Below, in pieces: positions 1-10,863 of a stretch of DNA of 64,000 nt. The position numbers were made by a program, and so were the translations under genes. Numbering within the stretch: position 1 is the first letter of the stretch; the number at the start of each line of letters is the position of its first letter. This DNA is from Maricaulis salignorans. Its GTDB lineage: Bacteria; Pseudomonadota; Alphaproteobacteria; Caulobacterales; Aquidulcibacteraceae. The notes under the pieces are model-generated. The model did not search any database. It was given only the letters and a program-made list of their open reading frames with translations, and was not told where the DNA came from. The DNA is taken from contig CAMDDL010000011.1 of the NCBI GenBank assembly GCA_945891505.1, positions 1 to 64,000 of the forward strand. Reading direction: 5' to 3'.

Positions 1-71
1 CCCAATCCACTGATCGCCTCAATCAACGCCTCACCACGCCGCGCCGTGCGAATATCTCCGTAACCAGCCAT
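1..71 (-). CDS. Partial CDS, N-terminus only, possibly transposase-like
   Basis: An ATG at 69-71 opens a reverse-strand frame that runs off the left edge of the window. It is preceded by an AGGGG ribosome-binding site a few bases upstream. The 23 visible codons contain GDIRTARRGEALIEAI. This vaguely resembles the first residues of some alphaproteobacterial IS4-type transposases, which often open with a GDxRxxRRG-like stretch, but that is memory-based and weak. It may equally be an unrelated gene. It reads in the same direction as the SIMPL gene, about 200 bases downstream of it. Confidence 0.4.
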   Translation of the reverse strand, partial: MAGYGDIRTARRGEALIEAISGL

Positions 72-172
72 GATCACCCCTGCCAAAACAGGCCTTGAAT
101 CATGATCTGCCCAAAAAGGGAATCACTTCCGTGAACGCCGTAGCCCAAAGGGAGAGGGGAGCACCCCAACCC

Positions 173-190
173 GTCGACCTATAGGTCGAC
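173..190. repeat. 18-bp perfect palindrome in an intergenic repeat-like stretch
   Basis: GTCGACCTATAGGTCGAC is its own reverse complement. It lies between two near-identical copies of AGGGAGAGGGGAG (150-162 and 195-207). The stretch 72-269 has no gene and looks like a dispersed intergenic repeat, of the kind often found between alphaproteobacterial genes. No second copy of the palindrome was seen elsewhere in the window. Confidence 0.6.
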
Positions 191-217
191 CCCAGAGGGA
201 GAGGGGAGATCAGCGCG

Positions 218-258
218 CTCGCGGGGTATTGGCGCAAAGGCGCTTTGCACTTCGCGAG
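218..258 (-). terminator. Stem-loop structure downstream of the SIMPL gene
   Basis: An outer stem CTCGCG/CGCGAG (218-223 with 253-258) encloses an inner hairpin GCAAAG-GCG-CTTTGC (234-248). It lies just past the stop of the reverse-strand gene ending at 270. There is no T-run on the reverse strand, so it may stabilise the 3' end or act as a Rho-assisted terminator rather than a classical intrinsic one. Confidence 0.35.
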
Positions 259-269
259 TAGAACGCCGA

Positions 270-1001
270 TCAATCCTTCAAGAAATAAGTAATCGTCGTC
301 ACCACCCGAACTTTTTTGTCGATTTGACGGTCGGGCGGGCTATCTGGAATCTGGACAGCTGGATTGACTTCGATCACGCCTTGATTGGCATTTTGGATGG
401 CACCGACTTTTGCACCCGACTCTTTAGCGAATTTGTCTGCTGCTTCGCGCGCGCGCTGGGTGGCTTCGGTCAAGAGGGCACCTTTGAGGTCATTCAGGCC
501 TGTGAATTGGAAGGAAGGACCCGAAGAGGAGCCATCATTGGCAAAAACCACGCCTTCTTTCAAGAGATCGCCACTATTGCGCGATGCTTCGGCCAGTTTG
601 TCGACTTCGGTGGTTTTCACCATCAAGTTTTCAGTCAAAATATAGCGTGGGCCATTCAGCCCGCCGTTGGAATAGGCGTTTGCCAGCTTGTCTTCGACGC
701 GAATGTTTTGCACCTGATAGGCGGTGGCTGGAAAGCCGCGGGCCGTTAAAAATGCCTTCACAGCAGATTCAGATGTGGTCAGCGCTTGGCGGGCTTCTTC
801 TAATGAAGCGCCGGTGGCCACAAAGCTAATCGACCAAAAGCCGAGGTCGGCCTTGACGGGGCGCTCTGAAAGACCTTTGACTGTGACCGTGCGAAAGCCC
901 AACCGTGAATGCACGAGGGATTGGCCGGCTGAAAAGCCTGCAAAGGCAATCCCCAACGCCAAAATGCCCGCCGCAGCTAAAAGATTTGTCCGTTCTACCA
1001 T
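270..1001 (-). CDS. SIMPL domain-containing (DUF541) exported protein
   Basis: The protein has about 243 residues. An N-terminal hydrophobic segment (about residues 5-25, LLAAAGILALGIAFAGFSAG) acts as a signal or membrane anchor and is followed by a SIMPL/DUF541 domain to the end. Family hallmarks are the opening TVKGLSERPVKADLGFWSI and the closing VRVVTTITYFL. SIMPL proteins are periplasmic or envelope proteins of unclear function, linked to stress resistance in some bacteria. The start at 1001 (MVERTN) is chosen over an upstream in-frame ATG at 1058 because GGAGGG lies 8 bases before it and the upstream residues are arginine-rich and not family-like. Confidence 0.85.
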   Translation of the reverse strand: MVERTNLLAAAGILALGIAFAGFSAGQSLVHSRLGFRTVTVKGLSERPVKADLGFWSISFVATGASLEEARQALTTSESAVKAFLTARGFPATAYQVQNIRVEDKLANAYSNGGLNGPRYILTENLMVKTTEVDKLAEASRNSGDLLKEGVVFANDGSSSGPSFQFTGLNDLKGALLTEATQRAREAADKFAKESGAKVGAIQNANQGVIEVNPAVQIPDSPPDRQIDKKVRVVTTITYFLKD

Positions 1002-1176
1002 GATAAAGCCCTCCACACCCGCTACTAGGCCACGCATGCGCCCCGGGTGCAACCGCACGTCCCTGAGGCTTGCTTTGGGCTTGGTTTATGGCGCGTTTAG
1101 GGCGGAAGCGCGGAAGAAACGCGCCAAAGCCCCCATTTACGCGTTTACCCATTTCTCTTTCTGCAAGGCTGCTTAA

Positions 1177-2073
1177 ATGAACGCGCTTTGGGTGCCATTG
1201 GCCTTAGTGGCAGGCTTCCTTCAAATCCTACGCAATGCGGCTCAGCGCAGTCTGTCGGATCGGGCTGGACCTTGGGGGGCGACCTTGGTGCGCTTTCTTT
1301 ATGGCTTACCTTTTGCTTGTTTGTTTTTAGGCCTTGTGTGGTGGTTGGCCCCGCCTTCGACCTTTAAGATCGGCTCTGATTTCTGGGTCGCTGCACCGCT
1401 TGGGGCCACGGCGCAAGTATGTGCGACTGCAACCCTCATCCTAGCGATGCGCGCCTCAAGCTTTGGCCTTGGGTCAACTTTTCAGCATATGAGCTTGCCC
1501 TTGGCCGCTGTGGTAGGGGTGCTGTTTCTAGGCGACCGACTAAGCCTGTGGGGCTGGCTCGGCATTTGGGGCGCGACGGCAGGCCTGTTGCTGGCATCTT
1601 GGCCGACCAAGGGGATCGCAGGGGGCATCGCAGGCTTTAAGGCTGGGTTCTTCGGCCTCACATCTGGGGCGTGCTTTGCCGTCTCAGCCAATTGCTACCG
1701 CTTGTGCGGCCTAGCGATTGATCCAACCGCGCCATTCTTTTCCGCGACTTTCACGCTTGTTTGTGTGCAAGCCCTGCAGAGCCTTGTTTTGGGTGGAATT
1801 TTATTGGTTTTTGACCGTCGTGCTTTAAGCGCACTTGCGGCTGATGGGCGGGCATCATGGTCGGCGGGGTTTGCAGGGGCTGCCGCTTCTGCCTGCTGGT
1901 TTGCCGCATTGACCCTCGCACCAGCTGCTTTGGTGCGGGCCCTAAACGCCTTGGTTGAAGCACCGATGGCGACACTTCTAGGCTGGATCCGCTTTAAAGA
2001 AACCATCGACCTGCGACGGGGGATCGGTTCTGCCCTGATTGTGGCAGGGGTGTTGGTTTGCGTCTTGGGGTAA
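1177..2073 (+). CDS. DMT-superfamily transporter (EamA family)
   Basis: This 298-residue, highly hydrophobic protein has about ten predicted transmembrane helices arranged as two EamA-like halves, the usual length for the drug/metabolite transporter superfamily. It sits in the inner membrane and probably exports or exchanges a small metabolite. The substrate cannot be read from sequence. The second half ends with the typical ALVRALNALVEAPMATLLG and an IGSALIVAGVLV helix. It is divergent from the SIMPL gene and convergent with the response regulator gene, whose stop is 11 bases away. Confidence 0.85.
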   Translation: MNALWVPLALVAGFLQILRNAAQRSLSDRAGPWGATLVRFLYGLPFACLFLGLVWWLAPPSTFKIGSDFWVAAPLGATAQVCATATLILAMRASSFGLGSTFQHMSLPLAAVVGVLFLGDRLSLWGWLGIWGATAGLLLASWPTKGIAGGIAGFKAGFFGLTSGACFAVSANCYRLCGLAIDPTAPFFSATFTLVCVQALQSLVLGGILLVFDRRALSALAADGRASWSAGFAGAAASACWFAALTLAPAALVRALNALVEAPMATLLGWIRFKETIDLRRGIGSALIVAGVLVCVLG

Positions 2074-2084
2074 CGGTCAGCTTT

Positions 2085-2891
2085 CTAGGCAGACCGGCGC
2101 GCCGCTTCCAGAAAGGCTGATGCCGCCAAGGCCATCCCACTGCGAACAGCGCGAACAAGTTCGTCGGGCGCAAAGGGCTTAGGCAAAGCCACATCGGCCC
2201 CGGCTTCCAAGGTCTTCAACCAAGCGCGACGGGCCACTTCGCTATCACCCTTGTCGGATAATGCGATGATGGCGACACCGGGAAAAACCTCGCGCATCAA
2301 AGTCACCAATTCCTGGCCGTTTTTTGAATCAATATCCACTTGGGTTACGACCGCATCCAAATCTAACACATCAATATGGTTAAGCGCTTCGAGCAAGTTC
2401 GCCTCGCTGGTAACTCGGAAGTCTTGATCCTTAAGTCCAGTTTCACAGATACGTCGCAAGGTCCGGCTGGGGTCCAGCACCAAAACATGGGGACGACGCT
2501 GACCCGATCGTAAGCGGTCGGCGACCTCAGTCAAAAGGACCTCCAAGCGCTCTTGCGAGAAGGGCTTTTGCAACAAGAATTCAGCGCCATCCAATTTGGC
2601 GCATTCGAGAAGGGATGAAGCGGTATTGTTGCCACCACCTGCACTGATGGCAGCGATGGTGACATCTGGAGCCGCCTCGCGGATCTTGGCGATGGTGCGG
2701 CCATCGGTTGAATCTGGCAGCATCAAGTCAGAAATGACGAGATCAAAGGACTGTTCGGCTATACTCATAAGCCCGGAACGAAGATCCAAGGCAATCAACG
2801 TAACCCAGCCGGTCCGAGAGATCATCTGAGAGATCACCCGTGCCTGTATCACGCTGTCTTCGATCAACAGACACGTAAAGTTTGACAACAC
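2085..2891 (-). CDS. Response regulator with two receiver domains, second one degenerate
   Basis: The 268-residue protein consists of two CheY-like receiver domains and no output domain. Domain 1 (about 1-125) has the acidic pair E11/D12, phosphoacceptor D55 in LVISDLMLPD and K109 in LLQKPF. Domain 2 (about 134-255) has D140, K238 in ALPKPF, but at the phosphoacceptor position reads DAVVTQVDI, with Gln184 aligning to Asp55. Receiver 2 therefore cannot be phosphorylated at the usual site and may be a docking or constitutive module. No kinase is adjacent; the nearest are the histidine kinases at about 39.6 and 60.4 kb. It is a stand-alone gene. Confidence 0.85.
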   Translation of the reverse strand: MLSNFTCLLIEDSVIQARVISQMISRTGWVTLIALDLRSGLMSIAEQSFDLVISDLMLPDSTDGRTIAKIREAAPDVTIAAISAGGGNNTASSLLECAKLDGAEFLLQKPFSQERLEVLLTEVADRLRSGQRRPHVLVLDPSRTLRRICETGLKDQDFRVTSEANLLEALNHIDVLDLDAVVTQVDIDSKNGQELVTLMREVFPGVAIIALSDKGDSEVARRAWLKTLEAGADVALPKPFAPDELVRAVRSGMALAASAFLEAARRSA

Positions 2892-2987
2892 TAGCCCCAG
2901 AATTGCGACAAATAAATATTTAGATATGATCAGTTAACGCAAAGCGAAGATCGTTGCTTCAACCAAGAACTTCCCGCACGTGACCAT

Positions 2988-3752
2988 CTATTTAGCTGAA
3001 TTTGGTTCCGAATACCTTACTTGCACTTTTGGTTCCGAGTTGACCGGGCGATAACTGGCGGCCATTTGCTTGGCTAGTCGAAGGCCATCTTTGGCCAATT
3101 TGGCTTCTTGCGCGCTGCGATCAGGTGGACAGGCGGTAGCACCCAGCCCATAGGCTTGAAAGCCCGCGTTAAATGAATCCACCAAGGGGTCTCGCAAAGC
3201 GCTATCATCGGGGGCTTCGAGGTCGAGCAAGGTGGACATGCGTGATCTATAGGTTTGATCTTGGCGGCCCGAACACGACACACGTAGCGCATGAAGGGAG
3301 CCCAGAACGCGGGCCAAGCGCGTTAGATCAGCGCGCTTGGTTGGATTGACCGGCCGCGCACGTCGCTCGTTGTCGGTTAAGATTGCTTGGCCATCCGGGA
3401 CGGGACCAGCATAACCATCGTTTTCAGAGTCAAGGCCTTCTGCATTGCGCAGCGCTTTGCGCGGCTTTTGCGGGACAAGGCGGTAGGGGGTGGCCACACC
3501 TGCGTCTTGAGTGAGATCGGGGCTCCATTCTGATGGCGTATCTTGGGGGATATCAATCGGCGCGTCCTCAACCATGGCTGCGGGCTCACGCCTTGATGTT
3601 TCAACAGGAGCGCCTGGAACCTCGTAAGTCTCTAATGTGGGGGTGGGACCACGATCCTGCGGCTCTTGAATGGCGGTCTGCGCCACACTCCACGCAGCCC
3701 CGCAGGCTGCGAAGGTCGCAATCGCACTCGCCATCCAGATACGTGATTTCAT
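2988..3752 (-). CDS. TIGR02301 family exported protein
   Basis: The protein has 254 residues. A signal peptide (MKSRIWMASAIATFAACGAA) is followed by a proline-rich, low-complexity region to about residue 135. The C-terminal 110 residues match TIGR02301: LTRLARVLGSLHALRVSC, RSRMSTLLDLEAPDD, FNAGFQAYGLGATACPP, with the paired cysteines of the family. TIGR02301 is an alphaproteobacterial family of unknown function, predicted periplasmic. The long N-terminal linker is unusual, because most members are 120-160 residues. It lies 32 bases downstream of the nitronate monooxygenase gene on the same strand, separated by a hairpin. Confidence 0.8.
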   Translation of the reverse strand: MKSRIWMASAIATFAACGAAWSVAQTAIQEPQDRGPTPTLETYEVPGAPVETSRREPAAMVEDAPIDIPQDTPSEWSPDLTQDAGVATPYRLVPQKPRKALRNAEGLDSENDGYAGPVPDGQAILTDNERRARPVNPTKRADLTRLARVLGSLHALRVSCSGRQDQTYRSRMSTLLDLEAPDDSALRDPLVDSFNAGFQAYGLGATACPPDRSAQEAKLAKDGLRLAKQMAASYRPVNSEPKVQVRYSEPNSAK

Positions 3753-3755
3753 ACC

Positions 3756-3784
3756 CCCTAAACGCCCCTGTTTCGGGGGTTAGG
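3756..3784. other. GC-rich hairpin between nitronate monooxygenase and TIGR02301 genes
   Basis: A nested stem pairs CCTAA with TTAGG outside and CCCC with GGGG inside around a TGTTTC loop. On the reverse strand it directly precedes the TIGR02301 start codon, whose only G-rich ribosome-binding candidate falls inside the stem. It could limit read-through or translation. There is no T-run. Confidence 0.35.
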
Positions 3785-4762
3785 TCAAGCAGGAGAGCTT
3801 GCCTGCAAGCGTGCAACCCGCGCAATCGATTCATGGGCTTCGGCCATGATGGACTCGATGATCTCCTTGCAAGACAGAATATCATGCACGCCGCCAGCCG
3901 ATTGACCCATTGCAAAACAGGATTTGTCAGCTTCGAGGCCCTCAGTCTGCCCGCCAATGCCGCCCATGGCACCAGCCTGCATGCTGATCATGGCTTGATG
4001 TGGGAAGGGTTTAATGTCGCTCGGACGGCTTTCCCAATCTTGCACCCACGCATTGTCTTTCACGCGCATCGGCTTGCCAGAGTAGGAACGGGTGCGCACG
4101 GTGTCGGTGTCCTTTGCCGCGACCACAGCATCCTTATACATTTGACCGGCGTGGGCTTCTTTCGACGCAATAAAGCGCGTGCCCATCCAGACCGCTTGAG
4201 CGCCAAGTGCGAGTGCAGCAGCAAGGCCTCGTCCGTCATAGAGACCCCCCGCCGCAACAACGGGGATGGTCACCCGTTCAACGGCTTGGGCCACCAGCGG
4301 CAAGGTGCCGACAAGGCCTGTATGCCCGCCACCTTCAGAGCCTTGGCAGATGACAGCATCACAGCCAGCGGCTTGAGCTTTTTCCGCATGGCTAACAGCG
4401 CCGCCGACAACCATGGCTTTGAGCCCTGCGCCATGGAGTTTTTCGATGATCGAAGAAGGCACCCCAAGGCCTGCGATAAAGGCGGTCGCGCCTTCGGCAA
4501 TGATAATGTCGACCGAGGATTCTAGGCTACCTGGAACGGCGGCCAAAAGGTCCACCCCGAATGGGCGGTCGGTCAAGGCGCGGACTTTGCGCATTTCGTC
4601 GCGGATTTCATCAGGCGAGCGCCCGGCCATGCCGAGGCAGCCGTAGCCCCCGGCCTCAGAAACGGCCGCACAGACTTCAGCATAGGCTACCCCGCCCATG
4701 CCAGCCAGCATGATTGGATGGTCAATGCCCAATAGATCGCAAATTGGTGTTCGTAAGCTCAT
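3785..4762 (-). CDS. Nitronate monooxygenase family FMN-dependent enzyme
   Basis: This 325-residue TIM-barrel flavoprotein matches the nitronate monooxygenase / 2-nitropropane dioxygenase family: N-terminal DLLGIDHPIMLAGMGGVA, central DAVICQGSEGGGHTG (FMN phosphate and catalytic His region), VVAAGGLYDGRGLAAALALG and AVWMGTRFIASKEA. The family oxidises alkyl nitronates such as propionate-3-nitronate to carbonyl compounds and nitrite, in the cytosol. Some homologues are annotated enoyl-ACP reductase II-like, so the exact substrate is uncertain. Length is normal. It precedes the TIGR02301 gene on the same strand. Confidence 0.85.
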   Translation of the reverse strand: MSLRTPICDLLGIDHPIMLAGMGGVAYAEVCAAVSEAGGYGCLGMAGRSPDEIRDEMRKVRALTDRPFGVDLLAAVPGSLESSVDIIIAEGATAFIAGLGVPSSIIEKLHGAGLKAMVVGGAVSHAEKAQAAGCDAVICQGSEGGGHTGLVGTLPLVAQAVERVTIPVVAAGGLYDGRGLAAALALGAQAVWMGTRFIASKEAHAGQMYKDAVVAAKDTDTVRTRSYSGKPMRVKDNAWVQDWESRPSDIKPFPHQAMISMQAGAMGGIGGQTEGLEADKSCFAMGQSAGGVHDILSCKEIIESIMAEAHESIARVARLQASSPA

Positions 4763-4836
4763 GGCGCACTCCCTTGTTTTTGCGTCACGTTAAAGCCTTT
4801 GACCTGATGCGCAATCCCTGCGCCTGTCCGTCAGCG

Positions 4837-5403
4837 TCAGGCAGGGCGATAGCGGTGACAACGGGTCTCATGGTCAATCACAAGGCCTGCCGCCTGCATA
4901 TAGGCGTAACAAATGACGGGCCCGCAAAACTTGAAGCCCCGGGCTTTTAGCTTGCGCGCCAACTCTTCCGATTCGGCGGTCTTTGTTGGTCCATCACGGA
5001 ACGACAGAGGATGGTTGTGGATCGGTTTGCCGCCGACAACCGACCAGACAAAGTCGGTAAAACCACCTTCTTCCTGCTGAATGGTCTGGAAGAGGCGTGC
5101 GGATTCAATGGTGGCAATTATTTTGGCCCGCGCCCGCACAATGCCGGGATTGGCCATCAAGCGCTCGATATCATCGGGTCCAAAGGCCGCGACCTTGTCA
5201 GGGTCAAAGCCCAAGAAGGCTTCGCGAAAGGCAGCCCGCTTGCGCAAAATTGTGATCCACGACAGGCCCGCTTGGAAGCCCTCCAAGCACAAAAGCTCCC
5301 ATAGTTCGCGGGCGCCGCGCACGGGCACGCCCCATTCTTCATCATGATAGGCAACATAGAGCGGGTCTGATTCGAGGACCCAGCCGCATCTTGGTTTGCT
5401 CAT
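4837..5403 (-). CDS. tag: DNA-3-methyladenine glycosylase I
   Basis: The 188-residue protein, the normal family length, excises 3-methyladenine from alkylated DNA in base-excision repair. The N-terminal RCGW (Cys6) and YHDEEWGVP (His20), together with C-terminal DHETRCHRY, supply the Cys/His set that binds the structural zinc in E. coli Tag. The central WELLCLEGFQAGLSWITILR and FREAF are the conserved helix-hairpin-helix neighbourhood. It is divergent from bamD, with a 252-base gap to the bamD start. Confidence 0.93.
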   Translation of the reverse strand: MSKPRCGWVLESDPLYVAYHDEEWGVPVRGARELWELLCLEGFQAGLSWITILRKRAAFREAFLGFDPDKVAAFGPDDIERLMANPGIVRARAKIIATIESARLFQTIQQEEGGFTDFVWSVVGGKPIHNHPLSFRDGPTKTAESEELARKLKARGFKFCGPVICYAYMQAAGLVIDHETRCHRYRPA

Positions 5404-5655
5404 CTTGGTTCCCGCCGCTGTTGTTTGGGCCCTGTGCCCGTGATGGCCAAGAATGTGCCAAGAAGCAGAGGAGGGTCAAGCCGGGAATGGCCAAAGCTAT
5501 GGGCCCTTGTAGCGGGTTTCAGTTTTGTCCTTAAATTGACTCAAACTGTGTCCACATGGACCAGAACCTGCTCAACCGCCTTTAGCGGCTTCCCGTGTGA
5601 ACGGAAGCTGGTTAAAGATGTATTGGGGAAGGGCATACGGCCCGGAGTTTACATC

Positions 5656-6549
5656 GTGAAGCACTCGCCATTTCGAATTCTGCTTGTTGTGCCAACCTTG
5701 CTTGTGGCTTTGGCTGCCTGCCAATCCATGCCCGGCAGCAATGCCAAGAAGGTACCAGCCTATGTCGAGCGGCCTGTCGATTTGCTTTACAACAATGCGC
5801 GCGATGAACTCAGCAAAAAGAATTATACTGAGGCCGTGACAGGCTTTGAAGAAGTCGACCGTCAGCACCCCTATTCGGAATGGGCGCGGCGCGCTTTGTT
5901 GATGACGGCCTATGCCAATTATCAGCAGAACAAGTATGAAGACGCGATTGCAGGCGCCCAGCGCTTTGCGTCCCTCTATCCCGGTAATGATAGCGCGGTT
6001 TACGCCTATTATCTCATCGCCATCTGCTATTTCGAACAGATTGTGGACGTGGGTCGCGATCAGCGCATGACGGAATTGGCCTTGGCTGCCCTAAACGACG
6101 TCGTCCAGCGCTATCCGCAAAGCGAATATGCCCGCGACGCCCGCTTGAAGATCGACATGACCCAAGACCAGCTGGCTGGCAAGGAAATGGAAATCGGGCG
6201 TTACTATCTGCGCGATGGCCAGCAATTAGCGGCCTTGGGCCGGTTCCGTCGCGTGATCGACCTATATCAAACCACGACTCACGTGCCAGAAGCGCTGCAC
6301 CGTTTGGTCGAGACCAATCTGTCGATGGGCTTGGTCGAAGAGGCCACGAAAGTTGGCGCGGTGCTTGGTTACAATTACCCCGGCTCTGAATGGTATGAAG
6401 CGAGCTATAAATTACTGACGGCAAAGGGTTTGACGCCCGAGGGCAAGCCGGAGAGGCGTGGTCTATTCCAGCGCATCGCTAAGCCAAAGCGTGGCCTCGA
6501 GCGCGCTCCTGAGCCGCCGCAAACATCGGCCCCGCAAGCGAGCAAATGA
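5656..6549 (+). CDS. bamD: Outer membrane assembly lipoprotein BamD
   Basis: The protein has about 297 residues. A lipoprotein signal peptide ending in the lipobox LAAC is followed by TPR-like repeats (DLLYNNARDELSKKNYTEA, HPYSEWARRALLMTAYANY, YPQSEYARDARLKID). BamD is part of the BAM complex that folds beta-barrel proteins into the outer membrane. The GTG at 5656 is chosen: GGAG lies 8 bases upstream, and it gives a proper signal sequence. The open frame extends back to 5425, but that stretch is not signal-like. In many alphaproteobacteria bamD follows ftsZ-lpxC; here tag lies upstream instead, so bamD needs its own promoter in 5404-5655. recN and ligA follow. Confidence 0.92.
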   Translation: MKHSPFRILLVVPTLLVALAACQSMPGSNAKKVPAYVERPVDLLYNNARDELSKKNYTEAVTGFEEVDRQHPYSEWARRALLMTAYANYQQNKYEDAIAGAQRFASLYPGNDSAVYAYYLIAICYFEQIVDVGRDQRMTELALAALNDVVQRYPQSEYARDARLKIDMTQDQLAGKEMEIGRYYLRDGQQLAALGRFRRVIDLYQTTTHVPEALHRLVETNLSMGLVEEATKVGAVLGYNYPGSEWYEASYKLLTAKGLTPEGKPERRGLFQRIAKPKRGLERAPEPPQTSAPQASK

Positions 6550-6613
6550 GACTGCTTAGCCCGCGTTGGACGTCCGTAAAACACGCCGGGAGGCTAGACC
6601 GTCGGGGTGACCT

Positions 6614-8305
6614 ATGCTGATTGCCTTGTCGATCCGCGATGTGGTTTTGATCGAAACCCTAGACCTTGATATTGAGCCGGGCTTTACCGCGCTGACGGGC
6701 GAGACCGGTGCGGGCAAATCCATTTTGTTGGATGCGTTGGGGCTTGCCTTGGGCGAGCGCGCAGACCGGGGTTTGATGCGGCACGGGGCGGAGCGCGCGC
6801 AAGCCAGTGCCATTTTTGAAATCGGTGACCTTCACCCTGCCATCGCATTACTCGAAGAGTTGGATCTGCCAGAAGCCGAAGATGGGCGGATCGTGTTGCG
6901 CCGCTCTATCAGCCTCGACGGGAAAAGCCGCGCTTATGTGAATGACGGGCCAGCTTCGGTCAGTGCATTACGCAGATTGGGTGCATGCCTCCTCGAAATT
7001 CATGGTCAACATGCCTCCGTCGGCCTGATGGACCCATCGACCCACCGCGACCTATTGGACATATTTGCCAAAGCCGCGCCGCTCAAAGCCCAAGTGGGTG
7101 AGGCGTGGCGCACGCTGGATGCTGCCCGGTCTGAGTTGGAAGAAGCCGAAATGCGCGCCCGCCGGGCCTCAACAGACCGCGATTATCTGGCCCATGTGCT
7201 TGCCGAATTACAAAAGCTTGGGCCAAAGGCAGGCGAAGAAGCGGCTTTAGACGCGGAACGACGCGCCCTGATGGGCTCTGAAAAAGCCGCGACGGCTTTA
7301 AAAGACGCGACAGATGCTTTGGCCGATGGCAAAGCAGAGCAGCGCATGGCGGCCGCCTCTCGGGCGTTGTCGAGGGTTGGTAAGCCTGAGGGCGAAGGGG
7401 CTGATGCCCTGTCCAAGGCGGTCGATCAGGCAGCAGCCTCACTCGAACGGGCTTTGAGCGAATTGTCCGACGCGCAAGGCTGGATGGCGCGCGCAGGCGA
7501 TGCTTTAGATGGGGACCCCGGCCGTCTCGATCATTTGGAAGAGCGCTTATTTGCCTTGCGCGCCGCGGCCCGCAAGCATGGCGTGACGGTTGAAGCTTTG
7601 CCAGATGTTCTGAAACGGGCGGAACAAAACCTCGCCAATATTGATCACGCCGATGAAGCCATTCAGGCTGCAAAAGCGGCCTTGGCCAAAGCCCAGCAGG
7701 CTTATGATCAGGCTGCAACGGCACTATCCGAGCGCCGCCATACTGCAGCCGCAGCGCTCGACAAGGCGGTCGAACTCGAACTGCCGCCGCTCAAACTCGA
7801 AAAAGCGCGCTTTCGCAGCCGTGTCGATAGTGATGCTGCCCGCCCAACCAAGGACGGCATTGATCGGGTGACGTTTGAAATCGCTGCCAATCCGGGCGCT
7901 GGCTTTGGTGCCTTGTCAGAAATTGCGTCAGGGGGCGAGCTGTCGCGTCTGTCGCTAGCGCTGAAGCTGGTTCTGTCCACCGATGGCGGCACATTGGCCT
8001 TGGTGTTTGATGAAGTGGATCAAGGCATTGGTGGTGCGACCGCTGATGCCGTCGGCCGCCGCTTGGCGCGCTTGTCCCAGACCGCCCAAATCCTGTGCGT
8101 GACCCACAGCCCACAAGTTGCCGCCCGCGCCCGTCGTCATTGGCGGATCGAAAAGCGGGTGGAAAACGGCATCACGCGCACTGGCGTCAGCACGCTTCCC
8201 GATGCGGCGCGCGAAGAAGAGCTGGCGCGCATGTTGTCAGGCGCTGAGATAACAGCAGAAGCCCGCGCAGCAGCCCGCGCCTTGGTTGCCGCCAGTCAGG
8301 ACTGA
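6614..8305 (+). CDS. recN: DNA repair protein RecN
   Basis: The 563-residue SMC-like ATPase is of full family length. Walker A is GETGAGKS (residues 29-36). The middle 150-380 is a charged, alanine-rich coiled coil. The ABC signature ASGGELSRLSLALKL and Walker B LALVFDEVDQGIGG form the C-terminal half of the ATPase head. RecN holds DNA ends together during double-strand break repair. It sits 64 bases after bamD and 87 bases before ligA, the standard alphaproteobacterial order. No clear LexA box was seen in the short upstream gap. Confidence 0.95.
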   Translation: MLIALSIRDVVLIETLDLDIEPGFTALTGETGAGKSILLDALGLALGERADRGLMRHGAERAQASAIFEIGDLHPAIALLEELDLPEAEDGRIVLRRSISLDGKSRAYVNDGPASVSALRRLGACLLEIHGQHASVGLMDPSTHRDLLDIFAKAAPLKAQVGEAWRTLDAARSELEEAEMRARRASTDRDYLAHVLAELQKLGPKAGEEAALDAERRALMGSEKAATALKDATDALADGKAEQRMAAASRALSRVGKPEGEGADALSKAVDQAAASLERALSELSDAQGWMARAGDALDGDPGRLDHLEERLFALRAAARKHGVTVEALPDVLKRAEQNLANIDHADEAIQAAKAALAKAQQAYDQAATALSERRHTAAAALDKAVELELPPLKLEKARFRSRVDSDAARPTKDGIDRVTFEIAANPGAGFGALSEIASGGELSRLSLALKLVLSTDGGTLALVFDEVDQGIGGATADAVGRRLARLSQTAQILCVTHSPQVAARARRHWRIEKRVENGITRTGVSTLPDAAREEELARMLSGAEITAEARAAARALVAASQD

Positions 8306-8314
8306 ACCGCCTGA

Positions 8315-10780
<2,466 letters not shown>

Positions 10781-10863
10781 AGGGCTGCAATTTGTCGTAA
10801 ACCATTCGCATTGCCACGCTATGTCTGATCTAAATCACACCTGAAAGAAGGCCGCCCCTCCCC

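Noticed and set aside
3533-4525. 330-codon forward frame opposite the nitronate monooxygenase gene
   Set aside because: The reverse-strand gene has clear family motifs; the forward product is His/Arg-rich and unlike any protein.
5425-5655. 77-residue N-terminal extension of BamD
   Set aside because: The GTG at 5656 has a ribosome-binding site and starts a proper lipoprotein signal; the upstream part does not.
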